Assembly (NCBI GenBank): GCA_964581605.1
Contig: CAZOPF010000121.1
Coordinates: 1-16,112 of the forward strand
DNA length: 16,112 bases
Source of the DNA: CAADGU01 sp964581605
GTDB taxonomy: Bacteria > Chloroflexota > Anaerolineae > Promineifilales > Promineifilaceae
Direction: 5' to 3'
The position numbers and the translations under genes were made by a program. Positions 1-6,195 of the stretch are shown here, piece by piece. Within the stretch, counting starts at the first letter, position 1. Every line of letters starts with the position of its first letter. The notes beneath the pieces are model-generated. The model saw only the letters and a list, made by a program, of their open reading frames with translations. It had not been told where the DNA came from and did no database searches.

Positions 1-22
1 TCCATATCGCTGAGTGATTGGA

Positions 23-66
23 TAACCGGGTAATTGAGCAATTCCTGATTACCAATTACCCGGTTA
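23..66. repeat. Perfect inverted repeat (14-bp arms) downstream of the YceI gene
   Basis: Arm TAACCGGGTAATTG (23-36) is the exact reverse complement of 53-66, with a 16-nt loop. It lies about 28 bp past the stop of the minus-strand YceI gene. It could fold in the transcript as a stem-loop terminator or a 3'-end stabiliser, but there is no clean U-run directly after it, so an intrinsic terminator is not proven. The arms and loop are made of related 7-8-nt words (ATTACC occurs at 48-53 and 55-60, GTTACC at 63-68). This matches the word-repeat hairpins at other gene ends in this window. Confidence 0.7.
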
Positions 67-93
67 CCTATTTTCATCTTGCCTGGCCCTAGT

Positions 94-939
94 TTATTGC
101 TGAATGGCATTTGCTACCAGAGCAATTTCCAGCAGCACCTCATCGGTTACGTTTGCCACGCCAGGAACTTCGGGAATGGTGAGGTTATAATCGCCACGCA
201 GCACCTGTGTGGAGGCAGTTCCCTCCAGACGTTCCTCAGTTACGGCCGTTACCGTCACCACAAATGTCACCTCCCGCGTAATATCCCGAATCGTCAAGTC
301 GCCCACGATCTCAAAGGTCACTTCCTGCCCCACTTCCACACTTTCCGGCAGCCCATGGATAGCGGTGGGTGTAAAGGTAATAAATTCATATTGGTCCGTG
401 TTTAAGATGCGATTGCGAATGGCATTGTTGCGAAAATCATTATCCGTCAGCAGGGTGCGGGCATTGACCTGAATAGTACCCACTTGTGCTGTGGACAAAT
501 CATTCAAGTTGGCAGCAATTTGTCCGGCCACCTGGTCAGTAACGCCAACAACGGTGTTCCGCAAACCACGCAAATCTTCATCCAGTGTAAAGCTCACCTG
601 TGATTCTTCCTGGCTGATTTCATACAGGCGAAAGACGCCGGGATCGGCCGTTGGCTCTGGCGTATTGGTAGGCGGTACGGCCGTCGGCTCTTCTGTTGGT
701 TCAGGTGCAGATTCGGTAGCGTCAGGCACGGCCGTGTGAGTGGGGGGCACGGCCGTTGGCTCGGCCGTTGGTTCGGGCACGGCCGTTGCCGTTGCGGTCG
801 GCAATTCCAGCGGTATAGCCTCAATTGGCTCGCTGGCCTCCTCTGGCGTCCGCAAAACAAAATACCAGATTGCGCCAATGACAATGACACCAATGCCCGC
901 CAGGATCAGCCCCCCGATCAAGGTACGGTTACTCTTCAT
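94..939 (-). CDS. Membrane-anchored YceI-domain protein
   Basis: The 281-residue protein has a short basic N-terminus, one hydrophobic membrane segment (about residues 7-28) and a long Pro/Thr/Glu-rich linker (about 31-100). A C-terminal YceI-like domain follows (about 101-276). The domain is recognised from the patterns RNRILNTDQYEFITFT (175-190) and GDLTIRDITREVTF (213-226), which match the lipocalin-like YceI family. Family members bind isoprenoid-type lipids in a beta-barrel; the ligand here is unknown. There is no lipobox, so the first segment is best read as an uncleaved membrane anchor holding the domain outside the cell. The start is supported by a GAGG-type ribosome site about 8 nt upstream. 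A sigma70-like promoter lies at 986-1014. Four of the window's ACGGCCGT octamers sit in the linker, each encoding Thr-Ala-Val. Family call fairly sure, function open. Confidence 0.85.
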   Translation of the reverse strand: MKSNRTLIGGLILAGIGVIVIGAIWYFVLRTPEEASEPIEAIPLELPTATATAVPEPTAEPTAVPPTHTAVPDATESAPEPTEEPTAVPPTNTPEPTADPGVFRLYEISQEESQVSFTLDEDLRGLRNTVVGVTDQVAGQIAANLNDLSTAQVGTIQVNARTLLTDNDFRNNAIRNRILNTDQYEFITFTPTAIHGLPESVEVGQEVTFEIVGDLTIRDITREVTFVVTVTAVTEERLEGTASTQVLRGDYNLTIPEVPGVANVTDEVLLEIALVANAIQQ

Positions 940-985
940 CTTGTTTTCCTCACTTTATTTTGAAACATGTTACTGAATGAGGGGT

Positions 986-1014
986 ATTGTAGGGGCGGGA
1001 GAAGGCTGGCTCAA
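986..1014 (-). promoter_or_regulatory. Candidate sigma70-like promoter for the YceI gene
   Basis: Read on the minus strand there is TTGAGC (1009-1014), a 17-nt spacer, then TACAAT (986-991). These match the -35 and -10 consensus at 4/6 and 5/6 with ideal spacing, and would give a leader of about 40 nt before the ATG at 939. This is a pattern match only. Confidence 0.45.
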
Positions 1015-1069
1015 GTGGCATAACTGGCTATCTTATTGATTTCTCACACCAACAGGTCGGGCCAATCAC

Positions 1070-2425
1070 TCAACCATTAATCAGCCTGTGACTGATTTGA
1101 TTGTGCCGCGTCACAAGGGGGGGCATGTCTATTGTTTGCAGTACACCATCACGGACAACGACACGGCCGTTAATCACACTCCACGTCACTGGCTGCGGCG
1201 CACAGAAGAGCAACGCCGCCAACGGGTCATGCTGCGCCCCGGCATACGCCAGCCGGTTCAGATCATAAGCGATGAAGTCGGCCGCTTTACCTGGCGCAAT
1301 CTGCCCAATGTCATCCCGTTTCAACACGGCCGCCCCACCCCGCGTCGCCAGCCACAACGCTTCTTCCACCTTGAGCGTATCGGCTTCCCCCAGCACCCGC
1401 TGCAACAATAACGCCTGCCGCGCCTCATTCAACATATGCGAACCATCATTACTCGCCGAGCCATCCACCCCCAGGCCAACCCGCACACCGTTATCCAGCC
1501 ATCGGCGCACCGGAGCAATGCCACTCGCCAGGCGCATATTGCTGCACGGGCAGTGGGCCGCCCCCGTGCCCGTCCGCGCCATCAGCCCAATTTCGGCTTC
1601 ATTCACATGCACCGCGTGCGCCCACCAGACGTCGTCGCCCACCCATTCCAGATGTTCGGCATAGGCGCACGGCCGTACACCAAATCTCTCCTGGCAAAAC
1701 AGTTCCTCATCCTTCGTCTCCGCCAGATGGGTGTGCAGCGTCACACCGTAACTGCGTGCTAACCGCGCCGATTCACGCATCAAATCCGGCGTCACCGAAA
1801 AGGGAGAACAAGGGGCCACCACAATCCGTGTCATCGCCAGCGGGTGGGGATCGTGAAACTGCTCAATCACCCGGCGGCAATCCCGCAAAATGGCCTCTTC
1901 ATCTTCCACCACACTGTCTGGCGGCAGGCCACCATCACTTTCGCCCAGCGACATCGAACCCCGCGCCGCATGAAAGCGCAGCCCCATCTCCTGCGCGGCG
2001 CGAATTTCGTCATCCAATTTTGCCCCGTTCGGGAAGAGATAGAGATGGTCACTGGCAGTGGTACAGCCGCTGAGAATCAGTTCAGCCATGCCCACCAGCG
2101 CACTCACATAAACAGCTTCCCCATCTATCCGTGCCCAGATGGGGTAGAGCGTTTTGAGCCAGGCAAACAGGCCGCTGTTGGGAGCTAACGCACGAGTGAG
2201 GGTCTGGTACAGGTGGTGATGGGTGTTGACCAGGCCGGGCAGCACCACCTGATCGGTGGCGTCTATGATGTGGTCAGCGGTGTGGTAATGGGGAGGCAGC
2301 ACGGCCGTCTCCCCCACCCACTCGATCACATTCCCCCGCACAAACAACGCCCCGTTGGGAATCTTCTCCCCGGCGTCATTCATGGTGATGAGCAATCGGG
2401 CATTCCACACGAGCAGGGTTGTCAT
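1070..2425 (-). CDS. Amidohydrolase, 8-oxoguanine deaminase / hydroxydechloroatrazine-hydrolase type
   Basis: A 451-residue metal-dependent amidohydrolase of normal family length. It has the N-terminal small beta domain, then the metal motif NTHHH (67-71), HTHLAET (231-237) with the likely catalytic Glu236, the His-rich WWAHAVHVNEAE (268-279), CPCSNMRLASG (292-302) and the metal Asp in GVDGSASND (319-327). It ends with the usual C-terminal IAPGKAADF segment (376-384). The phrases YQTLTRAL, LYPIWARI and SDHLYLFPNG are characteristic of the 8-oxoguanine deaminase/AtzB-like branch, which deaminates purine- or triazine-like rings in the cytoplasm. The exact substrate (8-oxoguanine, guanine or another aminopurine) cannot be read from sequence. 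A xanthine dehydrogenase gene lies 0.8 kb upstream on the same strand, so purine catabolism is plausible. The ATG at 2425 has no strong ribosome site, and the spacer in front of it is a word-repeat hairpin. Confidence 0.85.
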   Translation of the reverse strand: MTTLLVWNARLLITMNDAGEKIPNGALFVRGNVIEWVGETAVLPPHYHTADHIIDATDQVVLPGLVNTHHHLYQTLTRALAPNSGLFAWLKTLYPIWARIDGEAVYVSALVGMAELILSGCTTASDHLYLFPNGAKLDDEIRAAQEMGLRFHAARGSMSLGESDGGLPPDSVVEDEEAILRDCRRVIEQFHDPHPLAMTRIVVAPCSPFSVTPDLMRESARLARSYGVTLHTHLAETKDEELFCQERFGVRPCAYAEHLEWVGDDVWWAHAVHVNEAEIGLMARTGTGAAHCPCSNMRLASGIAPVRRWLDNGVRVGLGVDGSASNDGSHMLNEARQALLLQRVLGEADTLKVEEALWLATRGGAAVLKRDDIGQIAPGKAADFIAYDLNRLAYAGAQHDPLAALLFCAPQPVTWSVINGRVVVRDGVLQTIDMPPLVTRHNQISHRLING

Positions 2426-2445
2426 ATTGTCACTATGAAAAGAAT

Positions 2446-2509
2446 GAGATTGGGAGACTGAGAGATTGAGAGATTGTTAGTCTCGCAATCTCCTAATCTC
2501 TCAATCTCT
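2446..2509. repeat. 64-bp hairpin built from eight octamer units
   Basis: Cut every 8 nt from 2446, this spacer reads GAGATTGG, GAGACTGA, GAGATTGA, GAGATTGT, then the mirrored units TAGTCTCG, CAATCTCC, TAATCTCT, CAATCTCT. The arms 2461-2475 and 2495-2509 are perfectly complementary over 15 bp. It begins 3 nt after the stop codon of the PIN toxin gene (minus strand) and lies just upstream of the amidohydrolase start. It could end or attenuate vapBC transcription, but it lacks a U-tract. The strict 8-nt phase is like the short tandemly repeated repetitive sequences of cyanobacteria, but with a different word. Confidence 0.85.
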
Positions 2510-2512
2510 TCT

Positions 2513-2926
2513 TCAAGGCAAAAGGGTAAAGTAAGCGGTATGCTTCGGCCGTATCATCCGAAAATCACGCTGATCAAGTGTCAATACAGTAGTAATTCCC
2601 AGCCGTTCCGTTATTGTTACGATAGTCGCATCTGTAAAGTCGAGGTTAGCATCCTGATATTGATCTAGAATTTCAGAGACACGAGTGAAGTCATTTGCTT
2701 CTAGCGAAGCAATAGTCCAGAGTGGCGATTGCATCTCCCGAATGAATGAGCGCATAACGTGATGACCACGCCGCGTCAAAAGCAGGTAGGCTGCTTCCGG
2801 CAACACGGTAACAGGCACAACAATGGCTCCTCTCAGTTGCCGTGCTGCGGTCACACATTCTTGATGAAACTGTTCCTTTGTACTGGTCAACGCGAACAAA
2901 AAACTGGTGTCAGCGATAACGTTCAA
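2513..2926 (-). CDS. vapC: PIN-domain ribonuclease, VapC-like toxin
   Basis: A 137-residue PIN domain. The acidic residues expected for the Mg2+-dependent nuclease centre are present: Asp6 in VIADTSF, Glu44 in LPEAAY, Asp96/Asp99 in LDFTDATIV, and an Asp near 118-121 in LDQRDF. VapC toxins cleave tRNA or rRNA and block translation until they are bound by the VapB antitoxin; the RNA target here is unknown. The start overlaps the antitoxin gene by 17 bp, so translation is probably coupled, and the gene order antitoxin-toxin is the standard one. The stop codon is followed at once by the octamer hairpin at 2446-2509. The call as a PIN toxin is firm from family pattern and context; the substrate is not inferable. 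Confidence 0.88.
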   Translation of the reverse strand: MNVIADTSFLFALTSTKEQFHQECVTAARQLRGAIVVPVTVLPEAAYLLLTRRGHHVMRSFIREMQSPLWTIASLEANDFTRVSEILDQYQDANLDFTDATIVTITERLGITTVLTLDQRDFRMIRPKHTAYFTLLP

Positions 2927-3179
2927 GGTGAGCTACCCATTCAGTCCGTAGAATCTCCTCATCTTTTCCATCGGACATATCTGTTTCTACACCAGCATCG
3001 CCAGCTAACCCAATCAGCCGGAGCAAAGGGTTTTCAAAAGGCTCATTCGCCTCTTCTTCTACCACATACTCCAGCAAAGCTTCTCGAATGACGGCCGCCT
3101 TTGACTTCCCTTCACGCCTGGCGATCAGCTCGATTTTGTAAAGCAATTCTTCTTCAGCCATGATGGTTGTGCGAATCAT
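2910..3179 (-). CDS. vapB: Ribbon-helix-helix antitoxin, VapB-like
   Basis: An 89-residue acidic protein. The N-terminal stretch of about 45 residues begins MIRTTIMAEEELLYKIELIA and continues through EGKSKAAVIREALLEYV. This is the beta strand-helix-helix pattern of CopG/MetJ-type DNA-binding antitoxins. The C-terminal half (about 46-89) is acidic and probably disordered, as expected for the part that wraps the toxin. The PIN toxin gene overlaps its 3' end by 17 bp. A perfect palindrome (AGTTATGC, 16 nt, GCATAACT) lies 12 bp upstream of the start and is a likely operator for autorepression by the VapBC complex. Together they form a complete toxin-antitoxin module between two metabolic genes. 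Confidence 0.85.
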   Translation of the reverse strand: MIRTTIMAEEELLYKIELIARREGKSKAAVIREALLEYVVEEEANEPFENPLLRLIGLAGDAGVETDMSDGKDEEILRTEWVAHLERYR

Positions 3180-3190
3180 AAGTCACCTTT

Positions 3191-3222
3191 AGTTATGCTT
3201 GTATAATGATGATAGCATAACT
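3191..3222. promoter_or_regulatory. Candidate VapBC operator/promoter palindrome
   Basis: Arms AGTTATGC (3191-3198) and GCATAACT (3215-3222) are perfect inverted copies with a 16-nt spacer, 12 bp before the antitoxin ATG on the minus strand. The minus strand also has TTTACA (3223-3228) about 18 nt before TATACA inside the spacer, a weak sigma70-like pair. A repressor bound to the palindrome would cover the -10 element. Autoregulation by ribbon-helix-helix antitoxins at such palindromes is established; the site itself is inferred. Confidence 0.55.
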
Positions 3223-3224
3223 TT

Positions 3225-3276
3225 GTAAAGCGTAAAACACAAGGTATCACAGCTTACGTTTTACGCTTTACGTTTT
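3225..3276. repeat. Heptamer-word hairpin overlapping the xdh 3' end
   Basis: Arm 3225-3238 (GTAAAGCGTAAAAC) is an exact inverted copy of 3258-3271, with a 19-nt loop. The right side reads as three heptamers, ACGTTTT (3256-3262), ACGCTTT (3263-3269), ACGTTTT (3270-3276); the left side as GTAAAGC and GTAAAAC. The right arm runs into the xanthine dehydrogenase gene, so its last codons (Ala-Lys-Arg-Lys-Ala and the TAA) are encoded by the repeat. It may act as a transcript 3'-end hairpin for xdh. A U-tract is absent. Confidence 0.75.
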
Positions 3277-5843
3277 GCTAACCCACGTTTAGGAATCCGC
3301 ATGGGTAATTGGGTGCGGCGGACGCCGTCAAACTGGTAGAGGGCGTTAGCGACGGCCCCGGCGGTGGGCACCAGCCCAATTTCACCCACCCCTTTGGCCC
3401 CATACGGCCCATACGGGTCGGGCACTTCCACGCCGATGATTTCCATTTCCGGCATCTCTTTGGCGCGCAGGATGCCCATTTGGCGGAGCATGGTGGATTG
3501 CGGACGGCCGTCTACCATCACCAACTCCTCGCTAATCGCATAACCCAGCCCCATGTGGATCGAACCCTCCAACTGCCCTTCAAAAAGGGTCGGGTTGAAA
3601 ATTTTGCCCGCATCGTGGGCGGCAATCACTTTCTTCACAAACCCTTTTTCCTCGTCCAAAATGACCAGTTGCGTGGCATAGCTATAGGAGTAATGGGTGT
3701 ACACCTTTTCCACGGGCGCGCCTGGTTTGGTCGTCCAATCTACCACCCAACGGCCGTCATACACCCGCCCTACCAACTCCGCCAACGACTGTTTTTCCAG
3801 GTCAGCTTTCAGTCCCCGACAGGCATCAATGAGCGCATTACCCACCAGCGACGTGGCGCGTGAAGCCGTCGTCATGCCCGCTTCCTGCTCTGATTCAGTG
3901 TCTATGCGCACCTCGAACAAAGAAGGTGATAATCCCGTCTCATTGCACACCACCTGCACCGCCATCGTGTTCACCCCCTGCCCCATCTCCGTCCAGCCGT
4001 GATCAATGATGATTCTGTCCGGCGCGGCAATGGTGATCCGCGCCGAGGAGAAGTCCGGCATCCCATTGCCAATGCCCGTATTTTTAATGCCGCAGGCCAG
4101 CCCGGCATATTTCGCTTTGTAAAATTCGTCCTTCACCGCCAGCAAAGTCGCTTTCGCGCCGGCCCCGGATTCGATAATCTGCCCGGTGGCCGTCATAGAG
4201 CCATCGTCCAGGGCATTGTCATAGCGGAACTGCCAGCGGTCAAAGCCGCCCTTTTCGCACAATTCATCAATCAGACTTTCCAGGCCAAAGGCGGCCTGAT
4301 TGACGCCAAAACCGCGCATGGCGCCGCAGGGGATGTTGTTGGTGTATACGGCCGTAGCCACCACATCCGTCACCGGGAAACTGTATGCTCCCGTGGCGTG
4401 CCCCGCCGACCGCTCCAGCACCTTCATGCCCACCGAGGCATACGCGCCTGTGTCACCTACAAAGGCTACTTTGCAGAAGGTAAACTTGCCCTGAGCGTCG
4501 CAGCCTATCTCATAATCCATCCAGATAGGGTGACGTTTGGGGTGGAAGGCGATGGACTCATCACGGGTCAGGCGCACCTTCACCGGCTGCTGCAAGAGGT
4601 AGGCCGCCAGCGCCGCATGACCCTGGGTAGCCAAATCTTCCTTGCCGCCAAAACCGCCGCCGTTGGGCACCATCTTCACCTGCACCTTTTCCTGCGGCAG
4701 CCCTAGCAATTTGGCAATTTGCACCCGATCTTCATACACTCCTTGCCCCTGGGACAAGACTTCGATGCCATCCTCCACCGGATAAGCAATGGCACATTCC
4801 GGCTCCATAAAGCCGTGTTCAATCATTTGTGTCTGGAAAACGCCGCGCACCGTGTAGGCCGATGCCGCCCGCGCCTGTGCCACATCGCCACGATGGGTGA
4901 CGGAACGGGAGAGGATGTTGCTATCGTTGCCATGCACGGTGGGGCTGCCCGGCTGCATGGCGGCGTGCCTATCGGTGATCGGTTCCAACACCTCGTACTC
5001 AACCGCAATCCGGCTCACCGCCTCCCGTGCCAGCGCATCCGATTCAGCCACCACCAGCGCCAGCACATCGCCCACATAACGGGTAATTTCGCCTTCGGCG
5101 ATCATCTGCGGCCAATCCTGTTTGATCAGGCCAATGAAACGGTCACCGGGGAAGTCTACGGCCGTGAACACCCGCACCACCCCCGCCATCTGTTCCGCTG
5201 CACTGGTGTCAATCTTCAGCACACGGGCACGGGGATGGTCGCTGAACTTCAACGCGCCATGGCTCATGCCGGGGATTTGAATGTCATCCACGTAATGATG
5301 CTGGCCCAGGACAAGCTGGGTAGCTTTGTATTTGGGTAAGCGGGAACCGATACGGCCGTCGCTCTCCGGTAGCTCTACCTCTTCTTCATGGCGAATGGCG
5401 GCAGCAGCGGTGATGACGGCATCCACAATTTTCTTGTACCCCGTGCAACGGCACAGATGCGGGGTGAGTGCCTTTTCCACGTCGTCCCGGCTCGGCTGGG
5501 CATTGTGCCCAATCAGCACATGCGCCTGCATCACAATACCCGGAATGCAAAAGCCACACTGCACCCCACCACAGGCCACAAAGGAGTTGGCATACACCCG
5601 CTGCCGGTACTCACCCAACCCCTCAATGGTGGTCACTGCGCCGCCCGCCACCCGGCTCATTTTGGTGGCGCAGCCCAACACCGCCTTGTCATTGAGCTGC
5701 ACCACACAGCAGCCACAGGCCGCCTGGGGCGCGCAGCCATCTTTGGGCGAAAGAATGCCTTCGTGTTCACGCAAATAGGTCAGCAATGGCAGATCAGGGT
5801 CGCCGCCATACTGTCTTGTTTGTCCGTTTAGTAAGAATTCCAT
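3261..5843 (-). CDS. Xanthine dehydrogenase-family protein: fused [2Fe-2S] and molybdopterin-binding subunits
   Basis: An 860-residue fusion. Residues 1-75 form a plant-type [2Fe-2S] domain (Cys37, Cys43, Cys46, Cys58), and 76-150 the helical second [2Fe-2S] domain (Cys96, Cys99, Cys131, Cys133 in QCGFC and HLCRCTGY). From about 165 onward comes the molybdopterin catalytic subunit: GQGVYEDRVQ (366-375), GGGFGGKED (395-403), AMRGFGVNQAAF (508-519), GWTEMGQGVN (616-625) and the catalytic base Glu821 in GVGEIG. The family hydroxylates purines or other heteroaromatics at a carbon next to nitrogen, passing electrons through the clusters. There is no FAD domain in the chain and none is encoded in the window, so an FAD subunit or another acceptor must come from elsewhere. 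The two-domain fusion recalls the selenium-dependent xanthine dehydrogenase type, but that is unproven. The start is fixed by a GGAGG site 5 nt upstream. The last few residues come from a repeat. Confidence 0.88.
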   Translation of the reverse strand: MEFLLNGQTRQYGGDPDLPLLTYLREHEGILSPKDGCAPQAACGCCVVQLNDKAVLGCATKMSRVAGGAVTTIEGLGEYRQRVYANSFVACGGVQCGFCIPGIVMQAHVLIGHNAQPSRDDVEKALTPHLCRCTGYKKIVDAVITAAAAIRHEEEVELPESDGRIGSRLPKYKATQLVLGQHHYVDDIQIPGMSHGALKFSDHPRARVLKIDTSAAEQMAGVVRVFTAVDFPGDRFIGLIKQDWPQMIAEGEITRYVGDVLALVVAESDALAREAVSRIAVEYEVLEPITDRHAAMQPGSPTVHGNDSNILSRSVTHRGDVAQARAASAYTVRGVFQTQMIEHGFMEPECAIAYPVEDGIEVLSQGQGVYEDRVQIAKLLGLPQEKVQVKMVPNGGGFGGKEDLATQGHAALAAYLLQQPVKVRLTRDESIAFHPKRHPIWMDYEIGCDAQGKFTFCKVAFVGDTGAYASVGMKVLERSAGHATGAYSFPVTDVVATAVYTNNIPCGAMRGFGVNQAAFGLESLIDELCEKGGFDRWQFRYDNALDDGSMTATGQIIESGAGAKATLLAVKDEFYKAKYAGLACGIKNTGIGNGMPDFSSARITIAAPDRIIIDHGWTEMGQGVNTMAVQVVCNETGLSPSLFEVRIDTESEQEAGMTTASRATSLVGNALIDACRGLKADLEKQSLAELVGRVYDGRWVVDWTTKPGAPVEKVYTHYSYSYATQLVILDEEKGFVKKVIAAHDAGKIFNPTLFEGQLEGSIHMGLGYAISEELVMVDGRPQSTMLRQMGILRAKEMPEMEIIGVEVPDPYGPYGAKGVGEIGLVPTAGAVANALYQFDGVRRTQLPMRIPKRGLAKRKA

Positions 5844-5966
5844 TTTTCCTCCGGGGTTTAATCCTTCTTTGTTGAGAATCAGAGTTTAGCATGGATTGAG
5901 CCTGCGTGTGAACCGGCAAGGCCATTCGCCAATATGAGCCAGGGCTGAGTAGGGGGGATTGTCAAG

Positions 5967-5995
5967 TTGCCCAACCAGAGAGAGGCAAAGATAAT
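5967..5995 (+). promoter_or_regulatory. Candidate sigma70-like promoter for the 600-residue lipoprotein
   Basis: TTGCCC (5967-5972), a 17-nt spacer, then GATAAT (5990-5995) match the -35 and -10 consensus at 4/6 and 5/6. If the 100-N gap is a contig-overlap artefact, transcription would start near 6002 and the real leader would be about 35 nt, ending in the GGAGG ribosome site. The -10 also occurs in the second leader copy after the gap, but that copy lacks the -35. Confidence 0.5.
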
Positions 5996-6040
5996 GACAC
6001 GCCAACTTTACATTTACCAAACTTCTGGAGGAAGAAAATG
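5986..6040 (+). repeat. Left 55-bp copy flanking the assembly gap
   Basis: These 55 bases, from CAAAGATAATG to GGAAGAAAATG, are identical to 6141-6195 and end exactly at the first N. They contain the -10 element, the leader, the ribosome site and the ATG of the lipoprotein. The exact abutment on the gap and the length of 55, a common de Bruijn k-mer size, suggest an unmerged contig overlap and not a genomic duplication. Confidence 0.9.
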
Positions 6041-6140
6041 NNNNNNNNNNNNNNNNNNNNNNNNNNNNNNNNNNNNNNNNNNNNNNNNNNNNNNNNNNNN
6101 NNNNNNNNNNNNNNNNNNNNNNNNNNNNNNNNNNNNNNNN
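6041..6140. other. Scaffold gap of 100 N
   Basis: Exactly 100 undetermined bases, a conventional placeholder length. The flanks are the same 55-bp sequence, so the true gap is probably zero or negative. Any reading frame drawn through it is meaningless. Confidence 0.98.
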
Positions 6141-6195
6141 CAAAGATAATGACACGCCAACTTTACATTTACCAAACTTCTGGAGGAAGAAAATG
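6141..6195 (+). repeat. Right 55-bp copy flanking the assembly gap
   Basis: An exact copy of 5986-6040 that starts at the first base after the N run and continues into the lipoprotein gene. It carries the GGAGG ribosome site (6182-6186) and the ATG (6193-6195). Confidence 0.9.

Larger units (their letters stand above)
5844..6192. other. Divergent intergenic region between xdh and the lipoprotein, with assembly gap
   Basis: About 350 bp that hold no credible gene. It contains the xdh ribosome site (GGAGG just upstream of 5843), a candidate lipoprotein promoter (5967-5995), the 100-N gap and two copies of the lipoprotein leader. I found no convincing promoter for xdh on the minus strand, and no other structure in 5860-5960. 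Confidence 0.7.

Noticed and set aside
3999..4706. 235-codon plus-strand frame inside the xanthine dehydrogenase gene
   Set aside because: It is antisense to well conserved molybdopterin-binding motifs and has no family pattern or ribosome site.
5986..6195. Genuine 55-bp direct duplication or attachment-site pair around the gap
   Set aside because: Both copies end exactly at the N run and the length is a standard assembler k-mer, so an unmerged contig overlap is the simpler reading. No integrase or mobile gene is near.
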